A stretch of 64,000 nucleotides of DNA from Emcibacter sp048269205 (lineage in GTDB: Bacteria; Pseudomonadota; Alphaproteobacteria; Sphingomonadales; Emcibacteraceae): the NCBI RefSeq assembly GCF_048269205.1, contig NZ_JBLXJC010000002.1:248001-312000 (forward strand), written 5' to 3'. Within the stretch, counting starts at the first letter, position 1. Each line of letters starts with the position of its first letter. The translations under genes were made by a program, and so were the position numbers. This document shows positions 8,746-18,011 of this stretch, piece by piece. The notes beneath the pieces were generated by a model that was not told where the DNA came from, did no database searches, and saw nothing but the letters and a program-made list of their open reading frames with translations.

Positions 8746-9582
8746 CTACTCACTTACCGGATCGACAAAAAAGTCCGGCAACAATGTCGCCGCCGGATCA
8801 ATCGCATAGGGGGTCAGATCAGTAATACCCTCTGATGCCAGCACCTCGTCATCCACATAGAAATTTCCTGTAAAGTCCCTGCTGTTGCGGGTCAGGACAA
8901 TATGTGCCGCATCAGCCATGATTTCCGGCTTGCGGCTGCCCCGAACGGCCGCATCCCCGCCCAGCAGGTTTTTAACAGCGGCCGTGGCAATGGCCGTCCG
9001 CGGCCACAGGGCATTAAAGGCAATGCCGTCCCTTTTGAATTCCTCGGCCATACCCAGCACACACATGCTCATACCGAATTTTGCCATGGTATAGGCCACA
9101 TGCCCCGAAAACCATTTGGCCTCCATATTCAGCGGCGGTGACAGGTTGAGTACCTGGGGATTTTCCGCCTTTTTCAGATGGGGAATACAGGCCTTGGACA
9201 CCATAAAGGTTCCGCGGGTATTAATCTGGTGCATCAGGTCATAGCGCTTCATGTCCGTCTGCAGCGTGGGGGTGAGTGAAATGGCGCTGGCGTTATTGAT
9301 CAGAATATCGATACCGCCAAAGGTCTCGACCGTTTTCGCCACAGCGTCATGGACCAGTTCCTCATCCCGGATATCCACCGCCAGAGGCAGCGCCTTGCCG
9401 CCTGCCTTCTCTATTTCCTCGGCGGCCGTATAGATGGTCCCTTCCAGTTTGGGATGTGGCTCCGTGGATTTGGCGGCAATGGTTACATTGGCCCCGTCGG
9501 CGGCAGCCCGCCTGGCGATCGCCAAACCGATCCCGCGGCTTCCGCCGGTAATAAAAAGCGTCTTTCCCTGCAAATCTCCCAC
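8746..9582 (-). CDS. Short-chain dehydrogenase/reductase, HSDL2-like
   Basis: NAD(P)-dependent SDR of 278 residues. The cofactor motif TGGSRGIG is at residues 12-19, NNAS in the middle, and YTMAK holds the catalytic Tyr and Lys. The sequence resembles the bacterial homologues of hydroxysteroid dehydrogenase-like protein 2, often found with fatty acid genes. The start codon is GTG at 9582 with GGGAG 8 bases upstream. It lies between the acyl-CoA dehydrogenase and the acyl-CoA ligase, 16 bases before the ligase start. The substrate is unknown. Confidence 0.88.
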   Translation of the reverse strand: MGDLQGKTLFITGGSRGIGLAIARRAAADGANVTIAAKSTEPHPKLEGTIYTAAEEIEKAGGKALPLAVDIRDEELVHDAVAKTVETFGGIDILINNASAISLTPTLQTDMKRYDLMHQINTRGTFMVSKACIPHLKKAENPQVLNLSPPLNMEAKWFSGHVAYTMAKFGMSMCVLGMAEEFKRDGIAFNALWPRTAIATAAVKNLLGGDAAVRGSRKPEIMADAAHIVLTRNSRDFTGNFYVDDEVLASEGITDLTPYAIDPAATLLPDFFVDPVSE

Positions 9583-9642
9583 TGCTCTACTCCCGTTATA
9601 TCGTCGTTTCTGTTGTATTGTCTGTATATCCCCTGAATGCGA

Positions 9643-11445
9643 TTATAGCGCCATATGGTCTTCCTCTATAGCATAAAAAAGGCTATCTCCGGCTGTAATC
9701 ATATCCCCGAGCCCGAACGCTGTCGGCAACATCTGTTCACCGTAAAAGCGGGCTGTGGCAATCTTGGCCCTGAGAAAATCCTCTTCCCCGTTACCTTTCC
9801 CGCTTTCCAGCATGGCCTGGGCGGCCACAGCGGCCTTCGCCATCAGATAACCACCGGTTACCATGCTGACCAGCCTGAGGAATGGTACGGAACCGGCCGC
9901 TACATCACGCATGTTCTGACTTTGCCGTGTGAACAGCCATTCCGCCGCCTCCAGACAGTCTGTCGTCAAACGTGACAAATTCTCCCGGAACCGGGCAAGT
10001 TCGCCAATCTCCGGTATGGCCGCAATGAAGTCACTGATCACGCCCAGCAGGGAGCGCCAGTGTTCACCGCCGTCCATGGCCAGCTTGCGGCCAACCAGGT
10101 CCATCGCCTGAATACCGTTGGTGCCTTCATAAATGGGGTGAATGCGGGCATCACGAAGGACCTGGGCAACGCCGGTTTCCTCGATATATCCCATGCCGCC
10201 GAAAACCTGCACGGCAAGGGAGGCATTTTCCACACCGATATCGGTGCCATAAGCCTTGCTGACCGGGGTCAGCAGGTCGGCAAGACCCCGGTATTTACGG
10301 CGTGTCTCCTCATCCTGATGATGACGCCCAAGATCAATGGCCAGGGCGTTGAGATAAATGATCGCCCGCACGGCCTCGTTGGTAGACTTGATAGTCATCA
10401 ACATGCGGCGTACATCAGCATGCTCAATGATTGGGCTTTTGCCCTCTCCTGTGGCGCCGATGGCCCGGCCCTGACGACGTTCCTTTGCATAGTCCAGCGC
10501 CATCTGCCAGCCCCGTTCCGAGGCACACAGGCCGAGAATACCCACATTGAGCCGGGCATTATTCATCATGGTGAACATGGACTTCATGCCCTGGTTCTCT
10601 CCGCCAATCAGATATCCCACACAATTGCCGTTGTCCCCGTAGGACATGACACAGGTCGGGCTGGCGTGGATGCCCATTTTATGTTCCAGCGAAACTGCCC
10701 TAAGGTCGTTTCTTTCACCCAGAGTACCATCTTCGTTGATCAGATATTTTGGGACAATAAACAAGCTTATCCCCTTGGTCCCTTCCGGCGCACCGGGCAG
10801 GCGCGCCAACACGAGATGGATGATATTTTCCGCCATGTCGTGCTCGCCCCAACTGATAAAGATCTTCTGGCCCGAAATTCTGTAGGTGCCGTCCGGCATT
10901 TCCTCAGCCTTTGTGCGCAAAGCCCCCACATCGGAACCGGCCTGTGGTTCGGTCAGGTTCATGGTGCCGGTCCATTCGCCAGACACAAGCTTTTCCAAAT
11001 AGATTTTCTGCTGCTCACCCGTACCGTGGGCCTCGATGGCCTCCATGGCTCCCTGCCCCAGAATCGGACAGAGAGAGAATGCTGCATTGGCAGTTCCCAT
11101 CATTTCCTGAACCGCTGTGCCCAGAACCTGCGGCATGCCCTGCCCGCCAAACTCCAATGAACCGCAGATACCATTCCAGCCGTTCTCGACAAAGGCCTGA
11201 TAGGCTTCCTTGAAACCGTCCGGCGTCCTTACCCCGTCACCCTCCAGAACGCTGCCCTGTTTGTCACCGACCGCATAGAGAGGAGAAAGTTTTTCAGAGG
11301 CGAATCTGCCGCTTTCCTCCAGCACCGCCTGGACAATATCTTCACTCACCTCCTGAAAAGGCTCCAGCTGGACAAGCTCCGCCATATCAACGATATGATC
11401 CAGAACAAAACGAATTTCCCTGATCGGGGCAACATACTCTGCCAA
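9643..11445 (-). CDS. Acyl-CoA dehydrogenase, long DmdC/AidB-like type
   Basis: FAD-dependent acyl-CoA dehydrogenase of 600 residues, longer than the 380-residue classical enzymes because of N- and C-terminal extensions. Motifs include TGTMNLTEPQAGSD for the FAD/substrate site, ISGQKIFISWG, and YEGTNGIQAMDLVGRK with the catalytic-glutamate region. Its closest described family is the one containing 3-methylmercaptopropionyl-CoA dehydrogenase (DmdC), but most members act on other acyl-CoAs. It heads a three-gene acyl-CoA set. Two PsrA-like palindromes lie upstream at 11556 and 11598, suggesting control by a fatty-acid-sensing TetR regulator. Confidence 0.9.
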   Translation of the reverse strand: MAEYVAPIREIRFVLDHIVDMAELVQLEPFQEVSEDIVQAVLEESGRFASEKLSPLYAVGDKQGSVLEGDGVRTPDGFKEAYQAFVENGWNGICGSLEFGGQGMPQVLGTAVQEMMGTANAAFSLCPILGQGAMEAIEAHGTGEQQKIYLEKLVSGEWTGTMNLTEPQAGSDVGALRTKAEEMPDGTYRISGQKIFISWGEHDMAENIIHLVLARLPGAPEGTKGISLFIVPKYLINEDGTLGERNDLRAVSLEHKMGIHASPTCVMSYGDNGNCVGYLIGGENQGMKSMFTMMNNARLNVGILGLCASERGWQMALDYAKERRQGRAIGATGEGKSPIIEHADVRRMLMTIKSTNEAVRAIIYLNALAIDLGRHHQDEETRRKYRGLADLLTPVSKAYGTDIGVENASLAVQVFGGMGYIEETGVAQVLRDARIHPIYEGTNGIQAMDLVGRKLAMDGGEHWRSLLGVISDFIAAIPEIGELARFRENLSRLTTDCLEAAEWLFTRQSQNMRDVAAGSVPFLRLVSMVTGGYLMAKAAVAAQAMLESGKGNGEEDFLRAKIATARFYGEQMLPTAFGLGDMITAGDSLFYAIEEDHMAL

Positions 11446-11555
11446 CGCTAATTCTCCTCGATGATGTCTGATTGTTGTTTGACGCCTATGGCACTGTTAT
11501 CCTGTTCGTGATAAGAACCCTGTGCAGTGGTATTGTTATTTTTATTGAGGCAATA

Positions 11556-11573
11556 TTCAAACAATCGTTTGAA
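11556..11573. promoter_or_regulatory. PsrA-type operator, site 1
   Basis: TTCAAACAATCGTTTGAA is a perfect 7-4-7 palindrome. It contains AAAC-N4-GTTT, the core bound by PsrA and related TetR-family fatty acid regulators. It lies 111-128 bases upstream of the acyl-CoA dehydrogenase start. Confidence 0.6.
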
Positions 11574-11597
11574 AAGCAATTTACATGACTCGTTCAT

Positions 11598-11615
11598 TTG
11601 AAACAAGTGTTTTAA
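11598..11615. promoter_or_regulatory. PsrA-type operator, site 2
   Basis: TTGAAACAAGTGTTTTAA repeats the AAAC-N4-GTTT core with one mismatch between the arms. It starts 42 bases after site 1, about four helical turns, so two dimers could bind the same DNA face. It lies just before the sua5 start, so it may affect both directions. Confidence 0.5.
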
Positions 11616-11645
11616 GTGATCATCAGGCCGGACGTCCGAACAGAA

Positions 11646-12626
11646 ATGGAATACAGGAATATTTTCAACGCCAGTTCCGTGAATTATACCCTCGCCGCGA
11701 AATATCTGCGCCAGGGCAAACTGGTCTCTTTTCCCACTGAAACGGTCTATGGACTCGGTGCTGACGCCTGTAACGGACAGGCCGTAGCTGCCATTTTCGC
11801 CACCAAGGAACGACCGCAATTCAATCCGTTGATTGTTCATGTGCCCGACCTGGAAACAGCGGACAACTATGTGAATTTTGACGAGACCTCGCGCCGGCTG
11901 GCGGAAAAATTCTGGCCGGGGCCCTTTACGCTTGTCCTGCCCAGGAAGGAAAACTGCCGCCTGAGCCCGCTAGTCTCGGCCGGGCTGGAAACGGTTGCCA
12001 TCCGCGTTCCCCGTCATCCCGTGGCGCAGGTGCTGCTGGCCGTCTTCGAGGGCCCCATTGCTGCGCCCAGCGCCAATAAGTCGGGACGTATCAGCCCGAC
12101 CACAGCCGAACATGTCGCCCGGGAATTCACCAGCGAGGAAGTCCCCCTGATCCTGGATGGCGGGCCCTGCGAAGAGGGACTGGAATCCACCATTGTCCAG
12201 GTTTCCGGGCAGGAAGTTCTGTTGCTCAGGCCCGGCACGATCACGCCACGGGAAATTGAACTGGTTTCCGGGCTGGCAGTACGGCATGTGGAGAATGCGG
12301 ACAATCCGGTGGCCCCCGGACAGCTCAGGAGTCACTATGCCCCCAATGCCCGCCTGAGGCTCAATGCCGCCCATGCGGAACCCGGCGAGGCACTGCTGGC
12401 CTTCGGACGGGCGGTGCCTGACGACGGCGTTGTCATGCGCAACCTGAGCCCGGACGGCAGCCTGACTGAAGCTGCCGCCAATCTTTTTTCCCTGCTCAGG
12501 GAACTGGATGACACCGGTGTGGCAACGATCGCCGTCATGCCGATCCCCCGGCAGGGGCTGGGTCTTGCCATCAACGACCGGCTGCAGCGCGCGGCAGCCC
12601 CCAGACCCGAAAGTGACGAAAAATGA
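11646..12626 (+). CDS. L-threonylcarbamoyladenylate synthase, Sua5 type
   Basis: Makes threonylcarbamoyl-AMP from threonine, bicarbonate and ATP for the t6A37 tRNA modification. 326 residues from the ATG at 11646; the frame is open to 11616, but that start lies against an operator-like palindrome. The YrdC/TsaC domain (residues 10-190) shows FPTETVYGLGADA and AAPSANKSG. The C-terminal Sua5 domain (from about PGQLRSHYAPNARL) is present, separating it from short TsaC proteins. The stop overlaps the ATG of the following flavoenzyme by four bases. Confidence 0.92.
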   Translation: MEYRNIFNASSVNYTLAAKYLRQGKLVSFPTETVYGLGADACNGQAVAAIFATKERPQFNPLIVHVPDLETADNYVNFDETSRRLAEKFWPGPFTLVLPRKENCRLSPLVSAGLETVAIRVPRHPVAQVLLAVFEGPIAAPSANKSGRISPTTAEHVAREFTSEEVPLILDGGPCEEGLESTIVQVSGQEVLLLRPGTITPREIELVSGLAVRHVENADNPVAPGQLRSHYAPNARLRLNAAHAEPGEALLAFGRAVPDDGVVMRNLSPDGSLTEAAANLFSLLRELDDTGVATIAVMPIPRQGLGLAINDRLQRAAAPRPESDEK

Positions 12627-14047
12627 CCGGACCTCTCGAAAAGCATCTGGAAAAGTTAAAGGAGATTGCCGGCCCCCGGGGCTGGTCGGATGATCCTGAG
12701 GTCCTGGCGCCCCACCTGGTAGAATGGCGTGATCTCTATAAGGGCAGAACACCCCTCCTGCTTCTCCCGGATAGTACCGACAAAGTGGCCCAACTTGTTC
12801 GCTACTGCCATGACAACGGGCTGCCCCTGGTGCCCCAGGGTGGCAATACCGGCCTTGTAGGCGGCGGCATTCCCGATGAAAGCGGCAATGAAGTCCTCAT
12901 AAGCCTGAAACGGTTGAACAAGGTGCGCCTCAGGGACCCGCTGAATCAGACCATTACCGTCGAAGCCGGGGTGATCCTCAATGAACTTCAGGCCATAGCC
13001 GAGGAAATGGACCTCTATTTCCCGCTCAGCCTCGCCTCGGAAGGCAGCTGCCAGATCGGCGGCAATATTTCCAGCAATGCGGGCGGCGTGGGTGTGCTGA
13101 AATACGGCAACACCCGCGATCTGGTCCTTGGCCTGGAAGTGGTTTTGCCGGACGGGCAAATCTGGGACGGCCTGACCGGATTGCGCAAGGACAATACGGG
13201 CTATGATCTGAAACAGCTTTTCATTGGGGCGGAAGGCACACTCGGCATCATCACCGCCGCCACCCTGAAGCTTTATCCCCGGCCGCTTAACCGGCAGACG
13301 GCGCTTCTGGCCATTCCTTCTCCGCAGGCCGCCATTGAGCTTCTGACCCTGGCCCGGAAAATGAGCGGCGATCTGGTCACCGCCTTCGAAATCATTCCCC
13401 GCATCGGCCTTGATTTCCTGATAAAACATATGGACGCCACGGACCCGATGAAAGCTGCATACGACTGGTACATCCTGATGGAATGCTCCTCATCGCTCGA
13501 CCGAAATCATCTGGATATGGAAAGCCTGTTCCAGCAGATCCTGGAAACCGCCATGGAACAGGAGCTTGTCCCTGACGGGGTCATCGCCAGCAACGAGCAG
13601 CAGCGCGACAGCCTGTGGTCACTGCGGGAGAACCTGTCGGAAGTACAGAAATTCGAGGGCGGCAGCATCAAGCATGATATAGCTGTGCCTGTTTCAAAAA
13701 TTCCCCAGTTTCTCGACAGGGCCTGCACCGCCGTACAAAAGGCGATCCCTGGCATCCGGCCCGTCCCCTTTGGCCATATCGGTGACGGCAATATCCATTT
13801 CAACCTGACCCAGCCTGAAGGCGCCGACAAGGCCGCCTATCTGGCTCGCTGGGAAGAAATCAACAAGATCGTTCATGACATCGTACAGGAACTGGGCGGC
13901 AGCATCAGCGCCGAGCATGGTATCGGTCGCCTCAAGGTAGAGGAACTGACCCGCTACAAGTCACCGCTTGCCCTTGACCTTATGCGCAAACTGAAAAGGA
14001 CGCTGGACCCGGCAAACATCATGAACCCGGGACGCATAGTGAAGTAA
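12623..14047 (+). CDS. FAD-binding oxidase, GlcD/D-2-hydroxyacid dehydrogenase type
   Basis: 474-residue flavoprotein of the VAO/PCMH family. The N-terminal FAD-binding domain carries VPQGGNTGLVGGG near residue 70, SNAGGVGVLKYGNTRDLVLG near residue 150, and FIGAEGTLGIITAATLKLYP. The C-terminal FAD-linked oxidase domain ends with GHIGDGNIHFN, SAEHGIG and DPANIMNPGRI. Family members oxidise D-lactate, D-2-hydroxyglutarate or glycolate; which is used here cannot be read off. Translationally coupled to sua5 (ATGA overlap) although functionally unrelated. Confidence 0.9.
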   Translation: MTGPLEKHLEKLKEIAGPRGWSDDPEVLAPHLVEWRDLYKGRTPLLLLPDSTDKVAQLVRYCHDNGLPLVPQGGNTGLVGGGIPDESGNEVLISLKRLNKVRLRDPLNQTITVEAGVILNELQAIAEEMDLYFPLSLASEGSCQIGGNISSNAGGVGVLKYGNTRDLVLGLEVVLPDGQIWDGLTGLRKDNTGYDLKQLFIGAEGTLGIITAATLKLYPRPLNRQTALLAIPSPQAAIELLTLARKMSGDLVTAFEIIPRIGLDFLIKHMDATDPMKAAYDWYILMECSSSLDRNHLDMESLFQQILETAMEQELVPDGVIASNEQQRDSLWSLRENLSEVQKFEGGSIKHDIAVPVSKIPQFLDRACTAVQKAIPGIRPVPFGHIGDGNIHFNLTQPEGADKAAYLARWEEINKIVHDIVQELGGSISAEHGIGRLKVEELTRYKSPLALDLMRKLKRTLDPANIMNPGRIVK

Positions 14048-14071
14048 CCCCAATCCAGAGGCAGTACGGAT

Positions 14072-14944
14072 ATGAGTGAGAAGAACTACAGGGAAGACCG
14101 TTACACGTCGCGGGACGGGCTCAGCCTTTATTACCGTGTGTATGAGAACGGCGGAAGCCATAAAACACCGTTACTCTGCATCCATGGTATCACCCGGAAC
14201 TCCAAGGATTTTGAAGACTTTGCCAATCTGATGCAAAAGCAATATCCGGTCGTCAGCATGGACGTTCGCGGCCGGGGACGGTCCGATATTGATCCGGAAT
14301 ATCACAATTACCAGATCCCCACCTATGTGGCCGACATGTTCGAACTGATGGATTATGTGGAAATTCCCGAGGCCGTTGTGGTCGGCACCTCTATGGGCGG
14401 GCTCGTCGGCATGGCTATGGGGGCGGTTCAGCCGGATCGCGTCAAGGCCATCGTCTTGAATGATGTCGGGCCGGTCATTGAGCAAGCCGGAATTGACCGT
14501 ATCTGGGCCTATGTGGGCAAAACCGCCACTGTGCGAAGCTGGAACCAGGCGGCCAATATCCTGAAAACCATGAATGAAGCGAACTTTTCCGACTATACAC
14601 AGGAAGACTGGCTGAGGTTTGCCGAAAATACCTTCAGGCAGCAGGATGACGGCACCCTTATAGCAGACTATGATCCACATGTTGGCACTGCGGTCCGGGA
14701 AAGTCAGGAATCCGCCGTTCCCGTGGATATGTGGCCGCTGTTCCAAAGTCTTGCAGAAATCCCCATTCTTTGTCTGCGCGGGGAAATGAGCGATATCCTG
14801 TCCGCCGAGACCCTGAAAAAAATGGGCGAGCTTCACCCCAAGTTCACTGGTGTCACCATCCAGAAACGGGGGCACACACCTGATCTCCGCGAACAACAGA
14901 GCATCGCTGCCATCGAGACCTTCCTCGACAGGATCGGCATCTAG
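14072..14944 (+). CDS. Alpha/beta hydrolase
   Basis: 290 residues with the classical fold markers: LLCIHGITRN oxyanion-hole region near residue 34, the nucleophile elbow GTSMGG with Ser107, and a C-terminal RGH histidine near residue 270. Resembles esterases and haloperoxidase-like hydrolases; substrate unknown. It follows the FAD oxidase by 24 bases on the same strand and could share its transcript. The next gene runs the other way, 12 bases after its stop. Confidence 0.85.
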   Translation: MSEKNYREDRYTSRDGLSLYYRVYENGGSHKTPLLCIHGITRNSKDFEDFANLMQKQYPVVSMDVRGRGRSDIDPEYHNYQIPTYVADMFELMDYVEIPEAVVVGTSMGGLVGMAMGAVQPDRVKAIVLNDVGPVIEQAGIDRIWAYVGKTATVRSWNQAANILKTMNEANFSDYTQEDWLRFAENTFRQQDDGTLIADYDPHVGTAVRESQESAVPVDMWPLFQSLAEIPILCLRGEMSDILSAETLKKMGELHPKFTGVTIQKRGHTPDLREQQSIAAIETFLDRIGI

Positions 14945-14956
14945 AACAGGCCAAAC

Positions 14957-15721
14957 TTAAAATAATCCATATTGGCCCTTGCCATCCTCTTCCGGGCCGG
15001 TTGCCGGTTTACGGCAATCGGGCCCGTCATGGCGGGCGCTGTTCACATAGGGCGAAACCCGATAATAATCGAATTGCTCCTCCAGCGCCGTGGAGAGTTT
15101 GTCGAAGATATGCCGGTCCGGCGGATCGGACGGCCTGAGCCACAGGTCATACTCGTCCGGATGGGGAATGACCGGCATGCGGTTGTGAAGCTCCCGAATC
15201 TTTCCGCGGGCCGGTTTGGTCACGATACTGACCGTTTCCAGCCAGTCGTCCCCGTGCGGCCCCATCCAGATTTCCCATATCCCGGCAAAGGCGAAGGGCG
15301 CATGGTCCGGCAAACAGATATGATAGGGGACCGGAGATGTTCCGCTGCGTTTCCATTCATAGAAACCATCCGCCGGGAGCAGACAGCGTCGACGCCGAAA
15401 GGGACTGCGGAACGACGGTTTGTCGGCAACGGTTTCGCTTCGCGCATTGATCAGCGGCTTTCCCTTCTGCAGTTCCTTTGCCCAGCCCGGCACCAGCCCC
15501 CATCGCATCAGGGCCACCTCTTTCGGCGGCAGCGGCTGGTCCGGCAGGATCGCCTGATCCCTGTCCGAGCCGGAAAGACGGATCACCGGTACCGGTTGCA
15601 GTGGCGCGATGTTAAAACGGGACGGCACCGGGAATTTGTTCTCGTCTTGCCCGGGCGGAAACCCGAGAAACTCGAGAAATCTTTTATAGGCATCACGGGC
15701 CAGGGAATATCTGCCGCACAT
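14957..15721 (-). CDS. SOS response-associated peptidase, YedK/HMCES family
   Basis: Recognises abasic sites in single-stranded DNA and forms a protective thiazolidine DNA-protein crosslink through the amino-terminal Cys2 after removal of Met1. All key positions are visible: MCGRYSL at the start, RFNIAP near residue 36, INARSET, the CLLPADGFYEWK block with the active glutamate, and HNRMPVI with the active histidine. 254 residues, slightly longer than YedK because of a proline-rich insertion. No LexA box was recognised upstream. Confidence 0.93.
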   Translation of the reverse strand: MCGRYSLARDAYKRFLEFLGFPPGQDENKFPVPSRFNIAPLQPVPVIRLSGSDRDQAILPDQPLPPKEVALMRWGLVPGWAKELQKGKPLINARSETVADKPSFRSPFRRRRCLLPADGFYEWKRSGTSPVPYHICLPDHAPFAFAGIWEIWMGPHGDDWLETVSIVTKPARGKIRELHNRMPVIPHPDEYDLWLRPSDPPDRHIFDKLSTALEEQFDYYRVSPYVNSARHDGPDCRKPATGPEEDGKGQYGLF

Positions 15722-15784
15722 GAATTATCCTTGCCAAACAGGTGATTATTTCCAATAGTCCCAGAATAGGAGGAGTAACACCGA

Positions 15785-16222
15785 ATGAAAAGGGATTATC
15801 CGGAAAGACCTATTGTCGCCGTCGGCGTTGTGGTCTTCAGGAATGACGAAGTTCTGCTAATCCGGCGTTCCAAGCCACCCAAGCTGGACCAGTGGTCGAT
15901 CCCCGGCGGGGCCCAGGATGTGGGCGAGCCGTTGGAAGAGACGGCGGTGCGGGAGGTGCTGGAAGAAACAGGAATCCGGTTCACCGGCCTGAAGCTCGTG
16001 GATGCCCTGGATTTCATCGACCGGGACGATGAAGACCGCATCCGGCACCATTATACACTGATTGACTATACCGCCCGATATGAAGGCGGGGAAATCAGAG
16101 CCGGAGACGACGCCATCGATGCCCGCTGGGTTCCTCTTTCCGAGCTTTCGGCCTATAATCTCTGGGATGACACCACCGACATCATCGCCAAAGCATATGC
16201 TCTTATTCGAGAGCGCAGCTAA
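15785..16222 (+). CDS. Nudix hydrolase
   Basis: 145-residue Nudix pyrophosphohydrolase. Residues 42-64 match the Nudix box G-x5-E-x7-REUxEExGU exactly (GAQDVGE... REVLEETGI). The N-terminal beta strand and the IRRSKPPKLDQWSIPGG entry are typical of ADP-ribose or nucleoside-diphosphate-sugar pyrophosphatases such as the MutT-like group; the substrate cannot be assigned. The Fe-alcohol dehydrogenase follows 12 bases later, so both may share a transcript. Confidence 0.93.
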   Translation: MKRDYPERPIVAVGVVVFRNDEVLLIRRSKPPKLDQWSIPGGAQDVGEPLEETAVREVLEETGIRFTGLKLVDALDFIDRDDEDRIRHHYTLIDYTARYEGGEIRAGDDAIDARWVPLSELSAYNLWDDTTDIIAKAYALIRERS

Positions 16223-16234
16223 ACAAGGAAAATC

Positions 16235-17392
16235 ATGAGCAGTTTTCAGTTTGATACGGCAAAATTAATCATCAGTGAACCGGGAGCGGTCAAGTCACTC
16301 CCCGATCTTTGCAGAAAACTCGGCATTGGCAAACCACTTGTGGTCTGCGACCAAGGCATCGTCCAGGCCGGACTTCTTGCAACCCTGGAGAAGGTTTTTG
16401 ACTCTGCCGGCCTGGAACCGCTGGTCTTTGCCGACGTGGTTGCCGACCCGCCGGAAGATATCGTGGAAAGTTGCGCCCTTCTGGCCCGGCAGGAAAACAC
16501 CGACGGCGTAATTGGTTTCGGGGGCGGGAGTTCGATGGATGTGGCCAAGCTGGTCGCCCTTATGGCCCGCTCCGATGAAAGACTTGCGGATATTTACGGC
16601 GTCGACCTGGTCAAGGGACAACGCTTGCCGCTAATCCAGATCCCGACAACCGCCGGCACCGGTTCCGAAGTCACCGCCGTTGCTGTTGTTACGACCGGCG
16701 AAACCACCAAAGCCGGTGTCGTCTCCACTGTTCTGCTGCCTGATGTGGCCCTGCTGGACGGGGAGCTGACCACAGGATTGCCTCCCTTCGTCACTGCCAG
16801 CACGGGCATTGACGCCATGGTGCATGCCATCGAGGCCTACACCAGCAAAATCAAGAAAAATATCTATTCGGACATGCTGGCGCGCAGGGCGTTACAGCTT
16901 ATGGCCGCCAACATTCAGACCGCCTTCAGCAGGGGCAGTGACATCGACGCCCGCCAGGCCATGCTTGTTGGCGCTTGCCTTGCCGGACAGGCCTTCGCCA
17001 ATGCACCGGTTGCCGCCGTTCATGCACTCGCTTACCCGCTCGGCGGCCACTATCATATTCCCCACGGGCTCAGCAACTCCCTGGTCCTGCCCCAGGTACT
17101 GCGGTTCAACAGGGAACTCGCCGCCGATCTGTATGCCGAACTCCATGACCTTCTTCTTCCCCTGCCCGCCAATCTCATGAGCGACAAGGAAAAAACCGAC
17201 CGCCTGATCAACTGGCTGGAAGAACTTATTGCCGAATTGTCGCTGCCCGCCACCCTCAAGGAAGCCAATGTACCGGAAGAAGATCTGCCGATGCTAGTCC
17301 GGGACGCCATGCTTCAGCAAAGACTCCTGATCAACAACCCGCGCGAAGTCACGGAACAGGATGCCCTGGAAATTTATCAGGCCGCCTATTAG
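16235..17392 (+). CDS. Iron-containing alcohol dehydrogenase
   Basis: Group III alcohol dehydrogenase, 385 residues. NAD(P)-binding FGGGSSMDVAK lies near residue 93 and IPTTAGTGSEVT near residue 135. Metal-ligand segments DAMVHAIEAYTS and HALAYPLGGHYHIPHG are intact. Substrates in this family range from ethanol and 1,2-propanediol to 4-hydroxybutyrate and maleylacetate, so no specific name is given. It is between a Nudix hydrolase and a hotdog thioesterase, all on the plus strand with short gaps. Confidence 0.92.
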   Translation: MSSFQFDTAKLIISEPGAVKSLPDLCRKLGIGKPLVVCDQGIVQAGLLATLEKVFDSAGLEPLVFADVVADPPEDIVESCALLARQENTDGVIGFGGGSSMDVAKLVALMARSDERLADIYGVDLVKGQRLPLIQIPTTAGTGSEVTAVAVVTTGETTKAGVVSTVLLPDVALLDGELTTGLPPFVTASTGIDAMVHAIEAYTSKIKKNIYSDMLARRALQLMAANIQTAFSRGSDIDARQAMLVGACLAGQAFANAPVAAVHALAYPLGGHYHIPHGLSNSLVLPQVLRFNRELAADLYAELHDLLLPLPANLMSDKEKTDRLINWLEELIAELSLPATLKEANVPEEDLPMLVRDAMLQQRLLINNPREVTEQDALEIYQAAY

Positions 17393-17411
17393 AGTTAGTA
17401 GAGGAAGTTAA

Positions 17412-17858
17412 ATGGAAGTACCGTCACCCGAACAAAAAAGCAGCTACAAATGGTTCATGCCTGTCCCCACCAGATGGATGGACAACGATATCTTCGGCCA
17501 TGTCAACAACGTTAATTACTATTCCTATTTCGACACCGTAGCCAACAGTTTCCTGATCCGCGAGGGAGGATTTGACATCCATAACGCCGAAGTGATCGGC
17601 TATGTGGTTCATTCCCAGTGTAACTACCTCAGGGGCATTACCTTCCCCGACCAGCTCAATGGCGGTTTCCGGGCCCTGAAGCTGGGCAACAGCTCAGTTA
17701 CCTATGGCATCGGCATTTTCCGCGAGGAAGAAGACAGTGCCAGCGCCCATGGCACCTTTACCCATGTATTTGTCGACCGGAAAACAGAACGGCCCACCCC
17801 GATCCCGGCCTCTATCCGCGTAGCACTGGAACGGGTCCTGTCGGGAAAAGGCGAATGA
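17412..17858 (+). CDS. Acyl-CoA thioesterase, 4-hydroxybenzoyl-CoA thioesterase type
   Basis: 148-residue single-hotdog thioesterase. TRWMDNDIFGHVNNVNYYSY near residue 18 is the 4HBT motif, containing the catalytic aspartate. It probably hydrolyses medium or branched acyl-CoA. The ribosome site GAGGAAG precedes the ATG. Its stop overlaps the ATG of a small membrane protein gene by four bases. Confidence 0.9.
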   Translation: MEVPSPEQKSSYKWFMPVPTRWMDNDIFGHVNNVNYYSYFDTVANSFLIREGGFDIHNAEVIGYVVHSQCNYLRGITFPDQLNGGFRALKLGNSSVTYGIGIFREEEDSASAHGTFTHVFVDRKTERPTPIPASIRVALERVLSGKGE

Positions 17859-18001
17859 CAGGTACGCCGAAATCACAGAAATTTTTCGGCTCTCTAAAAG
17901 TCCATTTGCGGCTGATGGTTATTGCCACATTTTTCGGCCTGACCGCTTATGGCATCATTCATCTGCTGATCTGGCTGTTCAAGCTTGTCGATTTAATGTA
18001 G
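17855..18001 (+). CDS. Small single-pass membrane protein, 48 residues
   Basis: Short open frame starting with an ATG that overlaps the thioesterase stop (ATGA). The protein has a basic N-terminus (MTGTPKSQKFFGSLKVHLR) and one hydrophobic helix at about residues 20-44. No family recognised. Support comes from the coupled start, the plausible positive-inside topology and the tight fit between thioesterase and the DUF2842 gene (10 bases to the next start). Confidence 0.55.
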   Translation: MTGTPKSQKFFGSLKVHLRLMVIATFFGLTAYGIIHLLIWLFKLVDLM

Positions 18002-18011
18002 GGTCCCGTTC

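Noticed and set aside
9643..11445. Reading the DmdC-like dehydrogenase as a DMSP degradation gene
   Set aside because: Only family resemblance supports it. No dmdA, dmdB or dmdD neighbour, and the operators and partner genes point to fatty acids.
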